DNA of 64,000 nt from Actinomycetes bacterium (lineage in GTDB: Bacteria > Actinomycetota > Actinomycetes > Propionibacteriales > Propionibacteriaceae): contig JAEXCA010000086.1 in assembly GCA_023393755.1 (NCBI GenBank), forward strand, positions 1 to 64,000. Direction: 5' to 3'. Each line of letters starts with the position of its first letter. Within the stretch, counting starts at the first letter, position 1. Shown one piece after another: positions 29,282 through 38,480 of this stretch. Made by a program: the position numbers and the translations under genes. The notes beneath the pieces are model-generated. The model did no database searches and was not told the DNA's origin. It saw nothing but the letters and a program-made list of their open reading frames with translations.

Positions 29282-30561
29282 CAGCTGCCGGAGACCAGGT
29301 AGCGGTAGGAGGGGCTGCCCGGCTCGATCACCTCGACCCGCATCGGGCTGGCGTCCATTCGCGCCAGCAACTGGGGACGGGAGGCGGGATCGCCCAGCTC
29401 GATGCCGACCAGCGCCGGGCCGGTCTCGCGGTTGGAGCGCTTGACGTACTCGAACAGCGTGATGTCGTCGTCCGGGCCGAACACCTCGTCCAGGAAGCGG
29501 CGCAGCGCGCCGGGCTCCTGGGGGAAGTTCACCAGGAAGTAGTGCTTGCGGCCTTCGTGGACCAGCGCCCGCTCGACGATCTCGGCATAGCGGGAGACGT
29601 CGTTGTTGCCGCCGGAGACCACGGCCACCACGGTCTGGCCGGGTTCGGGCCGGTAGAGGCCGAGGCTGGCGGTGGCCAGCGCGCCGGCGGGCTCGGCGAT
29701 CACACCCTCGGTCTGGTAGAGCGTCAGCATCTCCGAGCAGATCCGGCCCTCGGGGACGGTGTACATCGCCGGACGGTGACGCGCGGCGATGGCGTAGGTG
29801 AGATCGCCCGCCCGGCGGACGGCGGCACCGTCGACGAAGGTGTCGAGCTGCGGCAGGTCCCGCGGCCCGCCGGCGTCCAGCGCCGCGGCGATGGTGGCCG
29901 CGCCGGCCGGCTCGACGCCGACCACCCTGGTCCCGGGGTGGCGCTCGGCCAGCCAGGTGAGGCAGCCGGCGAGCATCCCGCCGCCGCCGACCGGCAGCAC
30001 CAGGACGTCCGGCGCCCGGCCGAACTGCTGGACGATCTCGCGCGCCAGGGTGCCCTGGCCCGCGATGGTGCGCGGATCGTCGAAGGCGGGGACGATGACC
30101 GCTCCGGTCTGCTGACTGTGGACGGTGGCCGCCGCGGCCGCCTCGTCATAGGTATCGCCGGTCACCACCAGTTCGATCCAGCCCTCGCCCAGGGCGGTCA
30201 TTCGCTCGCGCTTCTGCCGGGGGGTGGTGGAGGGGATGAAGATCTTGCCGTTGATGCCCAGCCTGGCGCAGGCGAAGGCCACGCCCTGGCCATGGTTGCC
30301 GGCGCTCGCCGCGACCACTCCCGCCGCGCGCTGGCCGGGGTCGAGTTGAGCGATCAGGTTGTAGGCGCCGCGGAGCTTGTACGAGCGCACCGGCTGCAGG
30401 TCCTCCCGCTTCAGCCAGACCGAGGCACCGGTCAGCCGGCTGAGGCGCTCGTTGAGCTGGAGCGGGGTCTCGACCACCACTGCGGTCACCCGCTCGGCCG
30501 CCTGATCGATCGCCTGGGCTGTCACCAGGTGGGCATCTGCAGTCACAGCTGCATTCTGCAC
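29281..30561 (-). CDS. ilvA: Threonine ammonia-lyase (threonine deaminase)
   Basis: The 426-aa protein has the PLP lysine K62 in VRSYKLRGAYN, the SAGNHGQG phosphate-related motif, VGGGGMLAG cofactor loop and a C-terminal ACT-like domain (about 340-420, YFLVNFPQEPGALRRFL). It converts threonine to 2-oxobutyrate and ammonia for isoleucine synthesis. One ACT-like domain and 426 aa fit the shorter IlvA class. The start is a GTG without a clear ribosome site, so the N-terminus is uncertain by a few residues. Confidence 0.93.
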   Translation of the reverse strand: MQNAAVTADAHLVTAQAIDQAAERVTAVVVETPLQLNERLSRLTGASVWLKREDLQPVRSYKLRGAYNLIAQLDPGQRAAGVVAASAGNHGQGVAFACARLGINGKIFIPSTTPRQKRERMTALGEGWIELVVTGDTYDEAAAAATVHSQQTGAVIVPAFDDPRTIAGQGTLAREIVQQFGRAPDVLVLPVGGGGMLAGCLTWLAERHPGTRVVGVEPAGAATIAAALDAGGPRDLPQLDTFVDGAAVRRAGDLTYAIAARHRPAMYTVPEGRICSEMLTLYQTEGVIAEPAGALATASLGLYRPEPGQTVVAVVSGGNNDVSRYAEIVERALVHEGRKHYFLVNFPQEPGALRRFLDEVFGPDDDITLFEYVKRSNRETGPALVGIELGDPASRPQLLARMDASPMRVEVIEPGSPSYRYLVSGS

Positions 30562-30676
30562 CCACCGGCGCCGGCGCCCAACGACCGCCGTGGGTTGGGC
30601 GGGCCGGGCTGCCGGCGCCTCATGGAGGCCGCGGCATGGCGGCTGCGGTTCCGCCCTCGAAGCTCCGGCCGGCGGG

Positions 30677-32212
30677 TCAGGCCGTCTCGGCGTTGTCCAG
30701 CGGTATCGCCGGCGAGGCTGCCCCGGTGAGTTCGGTCAGCGTGGGCTCGCGGCCGGGAAGCAGATCCAGCTCGCCGCGCGCCCGTCCGATGATCGCCGGC
30801 ACGTCGACCGCGTCTTCCACCAGTTCGGGGGCGGTCAGCGGACGCACCATGGCCTCGCTCGCCTTCACCGGGCTGAGCTCCTTGTCGGTGACCTGCAGGT
30901 CGCGCAGCTTGCGCGCGGTCGGGAACACCCGGCCCTCGATCGAGCCGACCGCCTCGTTGTAGGCCTTGACCGCCGACCCCAGCGAACGTCCGACGCCGTC
31001 GAACTTCTTCCCCAGCGTGCCGAGCCTGTCGTACAGCTCGTGGGCGAGCTCGAACACCTGCCTGGCCGAGTCGGAGAGCGCGGACTGCCGCCAGGAGTAC
31101 GCCACCGTCCGCAGCATGGCGATCAGCGTGGTCGGCGTGGCCAGCACGATCGACCGCTGGTGGGCGTACTCGTGCAGGTTGGGCAGGATGCTGTACGCCT
31201 CGGCGGCCAGCGCCTCGCTGGGCAGGAACAGCACGACGAACTCCGGCGTGTTGCCCTCGGCCTTGAAGTAGTCCTTGGCCGAGAGCAGGTCGATGTGGGT
31301 CTTCACGTTCTTGGCGAAGAGCTGCAGGTAGTGCTCGCGGCGCGCGTCCTCGGTGGCCTCGTGCGCATCGAGGAAGGCGCTCAGCGGCACCTTGGAATCG
31401 ACGTAGACGAACCTGCCCTCGGCCAGCATCACCTTCAGATCCGGACGGATGGTCGCGCCCGCCGAGGTCTGGGCGGTCTGCTGTTCGATGAAGTCGCAGT
31501 GGTCGAGCATCCCGGCCAGCTCCACCACCCGGCGCAACTGCAGCTCACCCCAGGTGCCGCGCACCTGCGGCTTGCGGAGCGCGGTGACCAGGGAGCTGGT
31601 CTCGCGGCGCAGCTGCTCGCCGGTGAGCTGGACGGCCTGCACCTGCTGCTGCAGCGTCGACGAGAGCTCGATCCGGCCCTGTTCCACCTCGGTCAGCCGG
31701 CTGTTGAACCGCTCCAGGCTCTCCTTCACCGGCGACAGCAGCGCGTCGGTCGCCTTCTGCCGCTGGTCGGCGGTCTCCTCGGCCCGGCGGGTCTGCTGTT
31801 CCAGGATCTCGGCCGAGAGCGCCTTGAACTGGGCGGTCAGCTGCTCGCGATCCCGGGCGATCTCCGCCGCCCGCTGGACGGCCGCATCCCGCTGCGCCGC
31901 CGCGGCGCTGGTGGCGGCCCTGGCATCGGCCAACTGCGCCTCGGCAGCGGCCCGCTCCGCTCTGGCCTCGGCAGCGTCCTGGCGGGCCTGCGCGATGTCG
32001 GTGGCGCCCCGGGAGAGGTCGGCCCTGGCCTGGGCGGCCTCGGCCCTGGCGGCGGAGAGCTCAGCCCGGGCCTGGGCGGCGTCGGCCGTGGCCGAGGCCG
32101 AGGCCGTCGAATCGTCCGCCTGCTGCCGCGTCCGCAACACCAGCCAGGCCGCGACGGCGCCCACCGCCAGACCCAGCACGAGGCCGGTGATCAACAACCC
32201 GATCTGCTCCAT
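30677..32212 (-). CDS. rmuC: DNA recombination protein RmuC homolog
   Basis: The 511-aa protein has an N-terminal membrane helix (about 5-26), a long Ala/Glu/Arg coiled coil (30-210) and the RmuC domain with the nuclease-fold signatures GTWGELQLRRVVELAGM, PDLKVMLAEGRFVYVDSKVPL and FVVLFLPSEALA. RmuC limits inversion of short inverted repeats in E. coli, notable here because the window is rich in such repeats. It follows a small gene on the same strand by 87 bases. Confidence 0.92.
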   Translation of the reverse strand: MEQIGLLITGLVLGLAVGAVAAWLVLRTRQQADDSTASASATADAAQARAELSAARAEAAQARADLSRGATDIAQARQDAAEARAERAAAEAQLADARAATSAAAAQRDAAVQRAAEIARDREQLTAQFKALSAEILEQQTRRAEETADQRQKATDALLSPVKESLERFNSRLTEVEQGRIELSSTLQQQVQAVQLTGEQLRRETSSLVTALRKPQVRGTWGELQLRRVVELAGMLDHCDFIEQQTAQTSAGATIRPDLKVMLAEGRFVYVDSKVPLSAFLDAHEATEDARREHYLQLFAKNVKTHIDLLSAKDYFKAEGNTPEFVVLFLPSEALAAEAYSILPNLHEYAHQRSIVLATPTTLIAMLRTVAYSWRQSALSDSARQVFELAHELYDRLGTLGKKFDGVGRSLGSAVKAYNEAVGSIEGRVFPTARKLRDLQVTDKELSPVKASEAMVRPLTAPELVEDAVDVPAIIGRARGELDLLPGREPTLTELTGAASPAIPLDNAETA

Positions 32213-32299
32213 GTGCCCATCGTTGCGCGGCCCTCCGACAGTTCTGTGAAGCGACTCTCCAGCCGGGCGGTTTTGGGGGTCGACCGACGGCCTCCGCGG

Positions 32300-32716
32300 T
32301 CACGCCACCCGGCGCAGCAGCTCCAGCAGGGCCAGGGCGTAGGCGTCCGACGGCTCCGGGTGCCGGAAGGTCAGTATCCGGGTCGCGTCGTCCAGCCGAA
32401 GCGCGATCTCGACCTCGTAGGTCTCCGGCAGCCGCCGCAGCGCCCGGAAGGTGCCGCGCGGCAGTTCGCGCAGTTGCTCCTCGGAGGGCAGCCACAACGT
32501 GTCCTCCTGGGCGACCGAGTCCAGCGCCCACTCGGTGGTGCCGTTGAACGCCAGGATGCTCCCGGTCGGATAGCTGCGGGCCTCGATGGTCATCTCGCTG
32601 ACGGTGAAGATCTCGGCCTCGAACTCCGGCTCGTCGAGTTGGAAGCGGTCGCCGGCGCGCGGGTGCCAGATCAGGCCGGCGTCCCGCAGTGCGGCGGCCA
32701 GTTCGGTCGAGATCAT
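32300..32716 (-). CDS. Actinobacterial protein of unknown function
   Basis: The 138-aa protein (starting ISTELAAALRDAGLIWHP) has a conserved-looking centre FNGTTEWALDSV and LWLPSEEQLRELP. Homologs in actinobacteria are sometimes annotated as pilus assembly protein CpaE, but nothing here resembles the CpaE ATPase, so that name should be avoided. No membrane helix is present. It may be co-transcribed with rmuC. Confidence 0.72.
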   Translation of the reverse strand: MISTELAAALRDAGLIWHPRAGDRFQLDEPEFEAEIFTVSEMTIEARSYPTGSILAFNGTTEWALDSVAQEDTLWLPSEEQLRELPRGTFRALRRLPETYEVEIALRLDDATRILTFRHPEPSDAYALALLELLRRVA

Positions 32717-32791
32717 CCCCCTATCCTGCCCCGCGGCTCCGCGGGCTGGCTCACCGGCCACGCGAATCGCCGGTTGCGGCAGACTGTCGCC

Positions 32792-34054
32792 ATGGCCTCC
32801 TCCGAGCACATCGCCGACCTCGCCGGCTTCGTCACCGCGTCCCCGTCCTCGTACCACGCCGCTGCCGAGGTGGCGCGGCGGCTGGCCGGGGCCGGGTACG
32901 CCGAACAGCGCGAAGCCGACGCCTGGGACGCCTCGCCCGGTGGTCACTACCTGCTGCGGGACGGCGCGGTCATCGCCTGGTTCCTCCCGGCGGACCTCGA
33001 CGGGCCGGCCGGCTTCCGGATCGTCGGGGCGCACACCGACTCGCCCGGCTTCAAGCTGAAGCCCGACCCCTCGGCCTACGCGTTCGGCTGGTCGCAGGCC
33101 GCGATGGAGGTCTACGGCGGCCCGTTGCCCAACTCGTGGCTGGACCGCGAGTTCGGTCTCGCCGGCCGGGTGATCGACCGGGACGGCACCGTCCATCTGG
33201 TGAAGACCCCCGCCTGGCTGCGGATCCCGCAGGTGGCGCCGCACCTGGATCGCAGCGTGAACGAGAAGCTCAGCCTCGATCGGCAGGTGCATCTCAAGCC
33301 GGTGGCCGGGCTGGGATCGGTGGACATCCTCGCCGCGGTGGCCGGGTCGCTGGGCCTGCACCGCGATGCCATCGACGGCCACGACCTGTTCGGCTACGTC
33401 ACCCAGGCGCCCGAGGTGATCGGCGTGGCCGGGGAGTTCCTGGCCTCCGCCCGGCTCGACAACCTCTCCAGCGTGCACGCCGGCCTGGCCGCGCTGCTGG
33501 CCGCCGAGCCGGCCGGCCGGGTCGCCGTCCTGGCCTGCTTCGACCACGAGGAGATCGGCTCCGAATCCCGCTCCGGCGCCGCCGGGCCGCTGCTGGAATC
33601 CGTCCTGACCCGGATCGGCCACTCCCTCGGCTGGAGCGTGGACGAGCAGCAGCGCGCCCTCGCCGCCTCGTTCGTGATCTCCGCCGACGCCGGCCACGGC
33701 ATCCACCCCAACTACCCGCAACTGCACGACCCCGACCACCGTCCGCTGCTGAACTCCGGCCCCCTGCTGAAGGTGAACGCCAACCAGCGCTACACCACCG
33801 AGGGACCCTCGTCCGCGCTGTGGCTGCGGGTCTGCCGGGCTGCCGGCGTCCCCACCCAGCCGTTCGTCTCCAACAACGCCGTCCCGTGCGGCTCGACCAT
33901 CGGCCCGATCACCGCCGCTCGGCTGGGGATCACGTCGGTGGACGTGGGCATCCCGTTGCTGAGCATGCACTCCGCGCGCGAGCTGTGCGGGGTCGCCGAT
34001 CCCGGGTACCTGGCGACCGCGCTGACGGCGTTCTACAGCGGCGCCGAGCGCTAG
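32792..34054 (+). CDS. M18 family aminopeptidase
   Basis: The 420-aa protein has the M18 metal and catalytic motifs: VGAHTDSPGFKLKP, then ARLDNLSS, CFDHEEIGSES and SADAGHGIHPNY, and the terminal SMHSARE. M18 enzymes are dodecameric dizinc aminopeptidases that remove acidic N-terminal residues. The ATG at 32792 gives the usual family length. Its last 4 bases overlap the convergent HAD gene. Confidence 0.94.
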   Translation: MASSEHIADLAGFVTASPSSYHAAAEVARRLAGAGYAEQREADAWDASPGGHYLLRDGAVIAWFLPADLDGPAGFRIVGAHTDSPGFKLKPDPSAYAFGWSQAAMEVYGGPLPNSWLDREFGLAGRVIDRDGTVHLVKTPAWLRIPQVAPHLDRSVNEKLSLDRQVHLKPVAGLGSVDILAAVAGSLGLHRDAIDGHDLFGYVTQAPEVIGVAGEFLASARLDNLSSVHAGLAALLAAEPAGRVAVLACFDHEEIGSESRSGAAGPLLESVLTRIGHSLGWSVDEQQRALAASFVISADAGHGIHPNYPQLHDPDHRPLLNSGPLLKVNANQRYTTEGPSSALWLRVCRAAGVPTQPFVSNNAVPCGSTIGPITAARLGITSVDVGIPLLSMHSARELCGVADPGYLATALTAFYSGAER

Positions 34055-34968
34055 GGACGCCGCGTCGTCGGATCCAGGACCGTGGCTCCGAGCGGGAGCG
34101 GCGCGAACAGGTGGGGGTAGCCGTCCTCGACCACGATCGGCAGGTCGGCCTCCGGCTCCAGTCGGAGCAGCACCAGGTCGGCATCGCTCAGGTCGGCGTA
34201 GAACCGCTGCCGGGTGCCGGACAGCTGGTGCTCGAATGAACAGTGGACGAAGCCCTCGGCCAGGTAGTCCAGACCGCGGCCTGACCAGGGGTAATGCCCT
34301 TCCGCCGCGGCGGACTCCCAGGTCGAGCGGTGCGCCCAGTGGTAGACCGGTTCGCCGACCGGCGTCCGCTCGCCCAGCAGGCCCAGGGCCACCAGCTCGT
34401 CGCGCAACCGTTCGGCGGTGGTGAAGTGCAGACCGGTCATCCCCAGGTCGCTCGCCGCGGCGGCGTTGGCGGGGGTGTCGTCGATGAACACCGCCTGCTC
34501 CACGCCCACCCCCAGCCGTTCGCAGGCGAGCCGGTAGATCGCCGGATCGGGCTTGACGATGCCCTCCACCCCCGAGATCACGGTCTCCCGGAAGCGGCGG
34601 AGGATCCCGAACTTCGCCTGGGCGACGGCGAAGGGTTCGGCGGCCCAGTTGGTGAGCGCCCCGATGGTGACACCGGCCTGCTGCAGCTCGGCGATGATCG
34701 CCGAGCTGCCGGGCACCATCGCGTCGATGGTGAGCGGGAAGTGTCGGCGATAGGCGCGGATGCCGAGTTCGTCGGCGGGGAACCGGCGGACCAGCTCGTC
34801 CTCGGACCCGTCGATGCTGTACAGCCGGTCGTTGGCGCGGTTCCACTCGGCGAAGCCGATCCGTTCCATGAAGGCGGGCACCTGCTCGGCCGGCATCACC
34901 TGCTCGAAGGCCCGCTGTGGCATCCAGGGGATGACCACCCCGCCGATGTCGAAGATCACTGCGTCCAC
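34051..34968 (-). CDS. HAD family hydrolase fused to a DUF952 domain
   Basis: The 305-aa product has two parts. Residues 1-200 are a HAD phosphatase: nucleophile motif FDIGGVV (Asp7), GALTNW (motif II), KPDPAIY (motif III Lys) and FIDDTPAN (motif IV). Residues 207-300 match DUF952: VYHWAHRSTWE at the start, then GFVHCSFEHQL, RFYADL and EDGYPHLFAPL. DUF952 resembles ADP-ribosyltransferase-like folds of unknown role. The two domains are usually separate proteins, so this is an unusual fusion. The GTG start has no clear ribosome site. Confidence 0.82.
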   Translation of the reverse strand: MDAVIFDIGGVVIPWMPQRAFEQVMPAEQVPAFMERIGFAEWNRANDRLYSIDGSEDELVRRFPADELGIRAYRRHFPLTIDAMVPGSSAIIAELQQAGVTIGALTNWAAEPFAVAQAKFGILRRFRETVISGVEGIVKPDPAIYRLACERLGVGVEQAVFIDDTPANAAAASDLGMTGLHFTTAERLRDELVALGLLGERTPVGEPVYHWAHRSTWESAAAEGHYPWSGRGLDYLAEGFVHCSFEHQLSGTRQRFYADLSDADLVLLRLEPEADLPIVVEDGYPHLFAPLPLGATVLDPTTRRP

Positions 34969-35053
34969 CGCTCAAGCATGTCGGAACGCGGCCGGGCGTC
35001 GCCAACCGACGCCGGTTCGTCGCCGTCCGGCACTCTCGGTAGGCTTGCCCGAC

Positions 35054-36127
35054 GTGGCTCTCACCATTGGAATCGTCGGCCTGCCCAACGCGGGCAAGTC
35101 CACCCTGTTCAACGCCCTGACCCGCAACAACGTGCTCGCGGCGAACTACCCGTTCGCCACCATCGAGCCGAATGTCGGCGTGGTCGGCGTCCCCGACCCG
35201 CGGCTGCCGGTGCTGGCCGAACTGTTCAACTCCGAGCGGATCATCCCGGCGACGGTCAGCTTCGTCGACATCGCCGGCATCGTGAAGGGTGCCTCGGCGG
35301 GGGAGGGAATGGGCAACGCCTTCCTGGCCAACATCCGGGAGGCGGACGCGATCTGCCAGGTCACCCGGGTGTTCCGCGACCCCGACGTCACCCACGTCGA
35401 CGGCGACGTCAACCCCGGCAACGACATCGAGACGATCCGCACCGAGCTGATCCTGGCCGACCTGCAGACCGTCGAGAAGGCGCTGCCCCGGCTGGAGAAG
35501 GAGGCCCGGCTGCGCAAGGAGCGCCAGCCGGTCCTGGCCGCCGTCCAGGAGGCCCAGCAGGTGCTGAACTCCGGTCGGGGCGTCCACGCCGCCGGGCTCG
35601 ACCTGGAGCCCCTGAAGGAACTCTTCCTGCTCACCGCCAAGCCGTACCTATACGTCTTCAACTGCGACTCCGACGAGTTGACGGACGAGGCGCTGATCGG
35701 CCAGATGCGCGAGCTGGTCGCCCCCGCCGAGGCGATCTTCCTGGACGCCAAGATCGAATCCGAGCTGATCGAGATGGAGCCGGACGAGGCCCGCGAGTTC
35801 CTGGTCGAGATGGGGATCTCCGAGCCGGGCCTGGATGTGCTGGCGAGGGTCGGCTACGACACCCTCGGCCTGCAGAGCTACCTGACCGCCGGCCCCAAGG
35901 AGGCCCGTGGCTGGACGATCCACCAGGGCTGGACTGCCCCGCAGGCGGCCGGGGTGATCCACACCGACTTCCAGAAGGGCTTCATCAAGGCCGAGATCGT
36001 CAGCTACGAGGATCTGATCGCGGCGGGTTCGATGGCAGCCGCCCGCGCCGCCGGCAAGGTCCGGATGGAGGGCAAGGACTACGTCATGCAGGACGGCGAC
36101 GTGGTCGAGTTCAGGTTCAACGTGTAG
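35054..36127 (+). CDS. ychF: Ribosome-associated GTPase/ATPase YchF (OLA1)
   Basis: The 357-aa protein has G1 GLPNAGKSTLFN, the switch region ANYPFATIEPN, G3 VDIAGIVKGAS, the YchF-type NCDSDE in place of NKxD (which explains ATP preference), and a C-terminal TGS domain (AAGVIHTDFQKGFIKAE to DVVEFRF). YchF binds ribosomes and affects stress responses. TAGGCT (35040-35045) lies 8 nt before the GTG, implying a very short or no leader. Confidence 0.96.
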   Translation: MALTIGIVGLPNAGKSTLFNALTRNNVLAANYPFATIEPNVGVVGVPDPRLPVLAELFNSERIIPATVSFVDIAGIVKGASAGEGMGNAFLANIREADAICQVTRVFRDPDVTHVDGDVNPGNDIETIRTELILADLQTVEKALPRLEKEARLRKERQPVLAAVQEAQQVLNSGRGVHAAGLDLEPLKELFLLTAKPYLYVFNCDSDELTDEALIGQMRELVAPAEAIFLDAKIESELIEMEPDEAREFLVEMGISEPGLDVLARVGYDTLGLQSYLTAGPKEARGWTIHQGWTAPQAAGVIHTDFQKGFIKAEIVSYEDLIAAGSMAAARAAGKVRMEGKDYVMQDGDVVEFRFNV

Positions 36128-36169
36128 CCGTGCAAGCGGTGGCCGACGTCGATGCTGCGTGCCCAGCGC

Positions 36170-36188
36170 TATGATGTAGGTACGTACC
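36170..36188 (+). promoter_or_regulatory. Promoter with overlapping palindrome for the toxin-antitoxin pair
   Basis: TATGAT (36170-36175) is a near-consensus -10, and the perfect 10-bp palindrome GGTACGTACC (36179-36188) covers the expected start site, about 20 bp before the antitoxin ATG. This fits autorepression by the antitoxin or the antitoxin-toxin complex. Confidence 0.55.
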
Positions 36189-36208
36189 GACATGGACGAA
36201 GGTGGCAG

Positions 36209-36448
36209 ATGTCCAGCGTGGTGTCCTCCCGCGAGTTCAATCGCGACGTCAGCGCAGCCAAGCGCGCGGCTGACGCCGGCCCGGTGGTGATCACCGATCG
36301 CGGAGAGCCGGCGTACGTCCTGCTCTCCATTGCGGAGTACCGTCGGATGAAGGATCAGCGCAGCATCGTCGACATCCTGCGCATGGACGCCGACATCGAC
36401 CTCCAGCCCGAGCGGATCCAGGACCTTTCGCGGGTGGCCGAGCTGTGA
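36209..36448 (+). CDS. Phd/YefM family antitoxin
   Basis: The 79-aa protein has the N-terminal Phd/YefM DNA-binding fold (SSREFNRDVSAAKRAA, VVITDRGEPAYVLLSI) and an acidic C-terminal tail (about 50-79) that would wrap the toxin. The ATG at 36209 is chosen for GAAGG upstream; the longer ORF start lies before the promoter. Its stop overlaps the toxin start by 4 bases (GTGA). Confidence 0.9.
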   Translation: MSSVVSSREFNRDVSAAKRAADAGPVVITDRGEPAYVLLSIAEYRRMKDQRSIVDILRMDADIDLQPERIQDLSRVAEL

Positions 36449-36897
36449 GGTATCTGCTCGACACCAACGTCCTCAGCGAGCTGCGCAAGCGCCCGGAGGT
36501 CGCGGATGCGCGGGTGGTTGCCTGGGCTGCGGCGCAGGACGTGGAGGATCTGCACCTGAGCGCCATCTCGGTGATGGAGATCGAGCTGGGTGTCGCTCGA
36601 CTGGAGCGCCGCGACGCGAGGCAGGGTGCGGAGTTGCGCCGGTGGTTCGAGAACGCGGTGATCGGGGATCTGGCCGGTCAGATCCTGCCGGTCAGCCTCG
36701 CGGTGGCGCGACGGGCGGCGCTCCTGCAGGTGCCCGATCCCAGACCGCTCCACGACGCCTACATTGCCGCCACCGGGTTGGTTCACGGGCTCACCGTGGC
36801 CACCAGGAACACTGCTGACTTCGACTCGACCGGCGTCCCGCTGGTCAACCCCTGGGAGACCGGTGGCGCGGGCGGTGACGGGCGGACCGGCCGGTAG
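36445..36897 (+). CDS. VapC/FitB-type PIN domain toxin
   Basis: The 150-aa protein has the PIN-domain acidic triad context: LLDTNVLSELRK (Asp6), SVMEIELGV (Glu), HDAYIAATGL (Asp) and VATRNTADF (Asp). PIN toxins cleave specific RNAs. Coupling to a Phd-type antitoxin is the usual FitAB-like arrangement. The C-terminal 20 residues are low complexity. Confidence 0.92.
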   Translation: MRYLLDTNVLSELRKRPEVADARVVAWAAAQDVEDLHLSAISVMEIELGVARLERRDARQGAELRRWFENAVIGDLAGQILPVSLAVARRAALLQVPDPRPLHDAYIAATGLVHGLTVATRNTADFDSTGVPLVNPWETGGAGGDGRTGR

Positions 36898-36983
36898 TTC
36901 CTCGGTCGCGCCAGCCCGGCCAGCGGAGCGGCATGTGCCCTCGACATGTCTCCTGCGGATCGGAGAGGGGTAGCGTCGTCGCC

Positions 36984-37451
36984 ATGCACTTCACCGAGTA
37001 CGACACCCGGCTGGCGGCCTACGCGGTCGTCGTCAACGATGCCGACGAGATCCTGCTGACCTGGTACAACGGCGAGGGCTCGGCCACGCCCAGCTGGACG
37101 CTGCCCGGCGGCGGGGTGGAGTTCGACGAGTCGATCGCCGACGCGGTGGTGCGCGAGGTCTACGAGGAGACCGGCTTCCAGGTCGAGATCGGTGAGTTCC
37201 TCGCCGAGCACCACTTCACCGGGCCGAGGTCCAGCCGGAGTTCCCGACCGTTCCGCTCCCAGCGGTTCCTCTACGCCGCCACCGTGGTCGGCGGGAAGCT
37301 GGGCACGACCGAGGTGGGTGGATCCACCGACCTGGCCCGCTGGGCGCCGCTCGCGGACGTTCCCCGCCTGGAGGAGCCGCGGGCGGACATCATCGACCTG
37401 GCGGTGTCCCTGGCCGATCGGCGCGGACGTGTCCGTGGAGGTGAGCGGTGA
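36984..37451 (+). CDS. NUDIX hydrolase
   Basis: The 155-aa protein has a complete Nudix box, GGGVEFDESIADAVVREVYEETGF with the REVYEE core, binding the metal-diphosphate. Substrates are nucleoside diphosphate derivatives and cannot be specified. TAGCGT (36971-36976) lies 7 nt before the ATG, so the mRNA is probably leaderless. Its stop overlaps the next gene's GTG by 3 bases. Confidence 0.9.
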   Translation: MHFTEYDTRLAAYAVVVNDADEILLTWYNGEGSATPSWTLPGGGVEFDESIADAVVREVYEETGFQVEIGEFLAEHHFTGPRSSRSSRPFRSQRFLYAATVVGGKLGTTEVGGSTDLARWAPLADVPRLEEPRADIIDLAVSLADRRGRVRGGER

Positions 37452-38299
37452 ACCCTCCCGAGCCCCTCGTCGTCCGACCGGGAAGTGGCGCTCCGGTGAC
37501 GGAAGCGGCGGCGCCCGAGCCCGCGGAGCTGCTACGCGCCTACGACGAGCAGCTGCGCACCGAGGCCGAGCTGGCGAACGCCCTGTCGCGAGGCCGGCTC
37601 GGGCCACTGTGGCTGGGGACCTTCGCCGGTGGACAGGGATTCGTGACCTACCGCGACCTCGTCGGAGTCGCCCGGGCCGAGCTGGGCGATCTGGTGGCGG
37701 CCGCGCTGGGTGTCTTCGAATCGGACGGGTCCATCACCGAGGTGGAGTGGAAGACCCGCGGCCACGATGTCGCGCCGGGGTTGCCCGAGGCGCTGACCGC
37801 GCACGGATTCGAGCCGGAGGGGACCGAGTCGATCATGCTCGGCGAGGCCGCGGCGCTGGCCGTCGAGGTGCCGCTGCCCACGGGCGTGGTGGTGCGGCAG
37901 ATCCACGACGAGCGCGAGATCCGGGCGATGAGCGCCACGCAGGATCGCGCGTTCGGCAACCCGGTCTCGGCGGAGCGCGCCGATGCGCTCGTCCGACGCC
38001 ACGCCGAGGAGCGGAACCTCGAGTTGTGGGTCGCCGAGGCGGAGGGCGAGATCGTCAGCGCCGGACGGCTGGAGTTGGTCGAGGGGACGCTGTTCGCAGG
38101 GCTCTGGGGTGGGGGAACCCTCGAACCCTGGCGGGGAAGGGGCATCTACCGGGCGTTGACCGCCGCCCGGGCACGCTCCGCGCTGGCTCGCGGCAGGACG
38201 TTCCTGCACAGCGACTCGACGGAGTTCTCCCGTCCGATCCTGGAACGCTCCGGACTGGTCAAGTCCTCCACCACCACGCCCTACGTCTGGCAGCGCTGA
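37448..38299 (+). CDS. GNAT family N-acetyltransferase with N-terminal extension
   Basis: The 283-aa protein has a weakly conserved N-terminal half (about 1-145) and a C-terminal GNAT domain (about 145-283) with GLWGGGTLEPWRGRGIYRAL as motif A. A duplicated GNAT fold, with only the second half binding acetyl-CoA, is likely. It is translationally coupled to the NUDIX gene, suggesting a joint function, for example modification or turnover of a nucleotide-linked compound (inference). Confidence 0.8.
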   Translation: MNPPEPLVVRPGSGAPVTEAAAPEPAELLRAYDEQLRTEAELANALSRGRLGPLWLGTFAGGQGFVTYRDLVGVARAELGDLVAAALGVFESDGSITEVEWKTRGHDVAPGLPEALTAHGFEPEGTESIMLGEAAALAVEVPLPTGVVVRQIHDEREIRAMSATQDRAFGNPVSAERADALVRRHAEERNLELWVAEAEGEIVSAGRLELVEGTLFAGLWGGGTLEPWRGRGIYRALTAARARSALARGRTFLHSDSTEFSRPILERSGLVKSSTTTPYVWQR

Positions 38300-38332
38300 G
38301 GCTGGTCCGGGTCGGTGGAGTGTGCAGAAAAT

Positions 38333-38384
38333 GCCAAATAGCCCGCCTGGGCGACGTAGCTGTCGGCGAGGACCGCTGTTTGGC
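38333..38384 (+). terminator. Hairpin after the GNAT gene
   Basis: GCCAAATAGC (38333-38342) can pair with GCTGTTTGGC (38375-38384) with one G-T pair. It follows the GNAT stop by 33 bases and precedes the isochorismatase promoter (TAGGAT near 38448). Confidence 0.4.
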
Positions 38385-38480
38385 AGAAGGTGGCGGCGCC
38401 GGCCCGAGCCCGATCACGGTGGGTCCTGCGCCAACCGGTCGTCGTCCTAGGATGGCGACGACTGAGAGAAGGGTGCCGCG

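Noticed and set aside
30590..32791. N-terminal 734 codons of the long plus-strand ORF ending in the aminopeptidase
   Set aside because: This part is antisense to rmuC and the 32300 gene; the aminopeptidase starts at the ATG at 32792.
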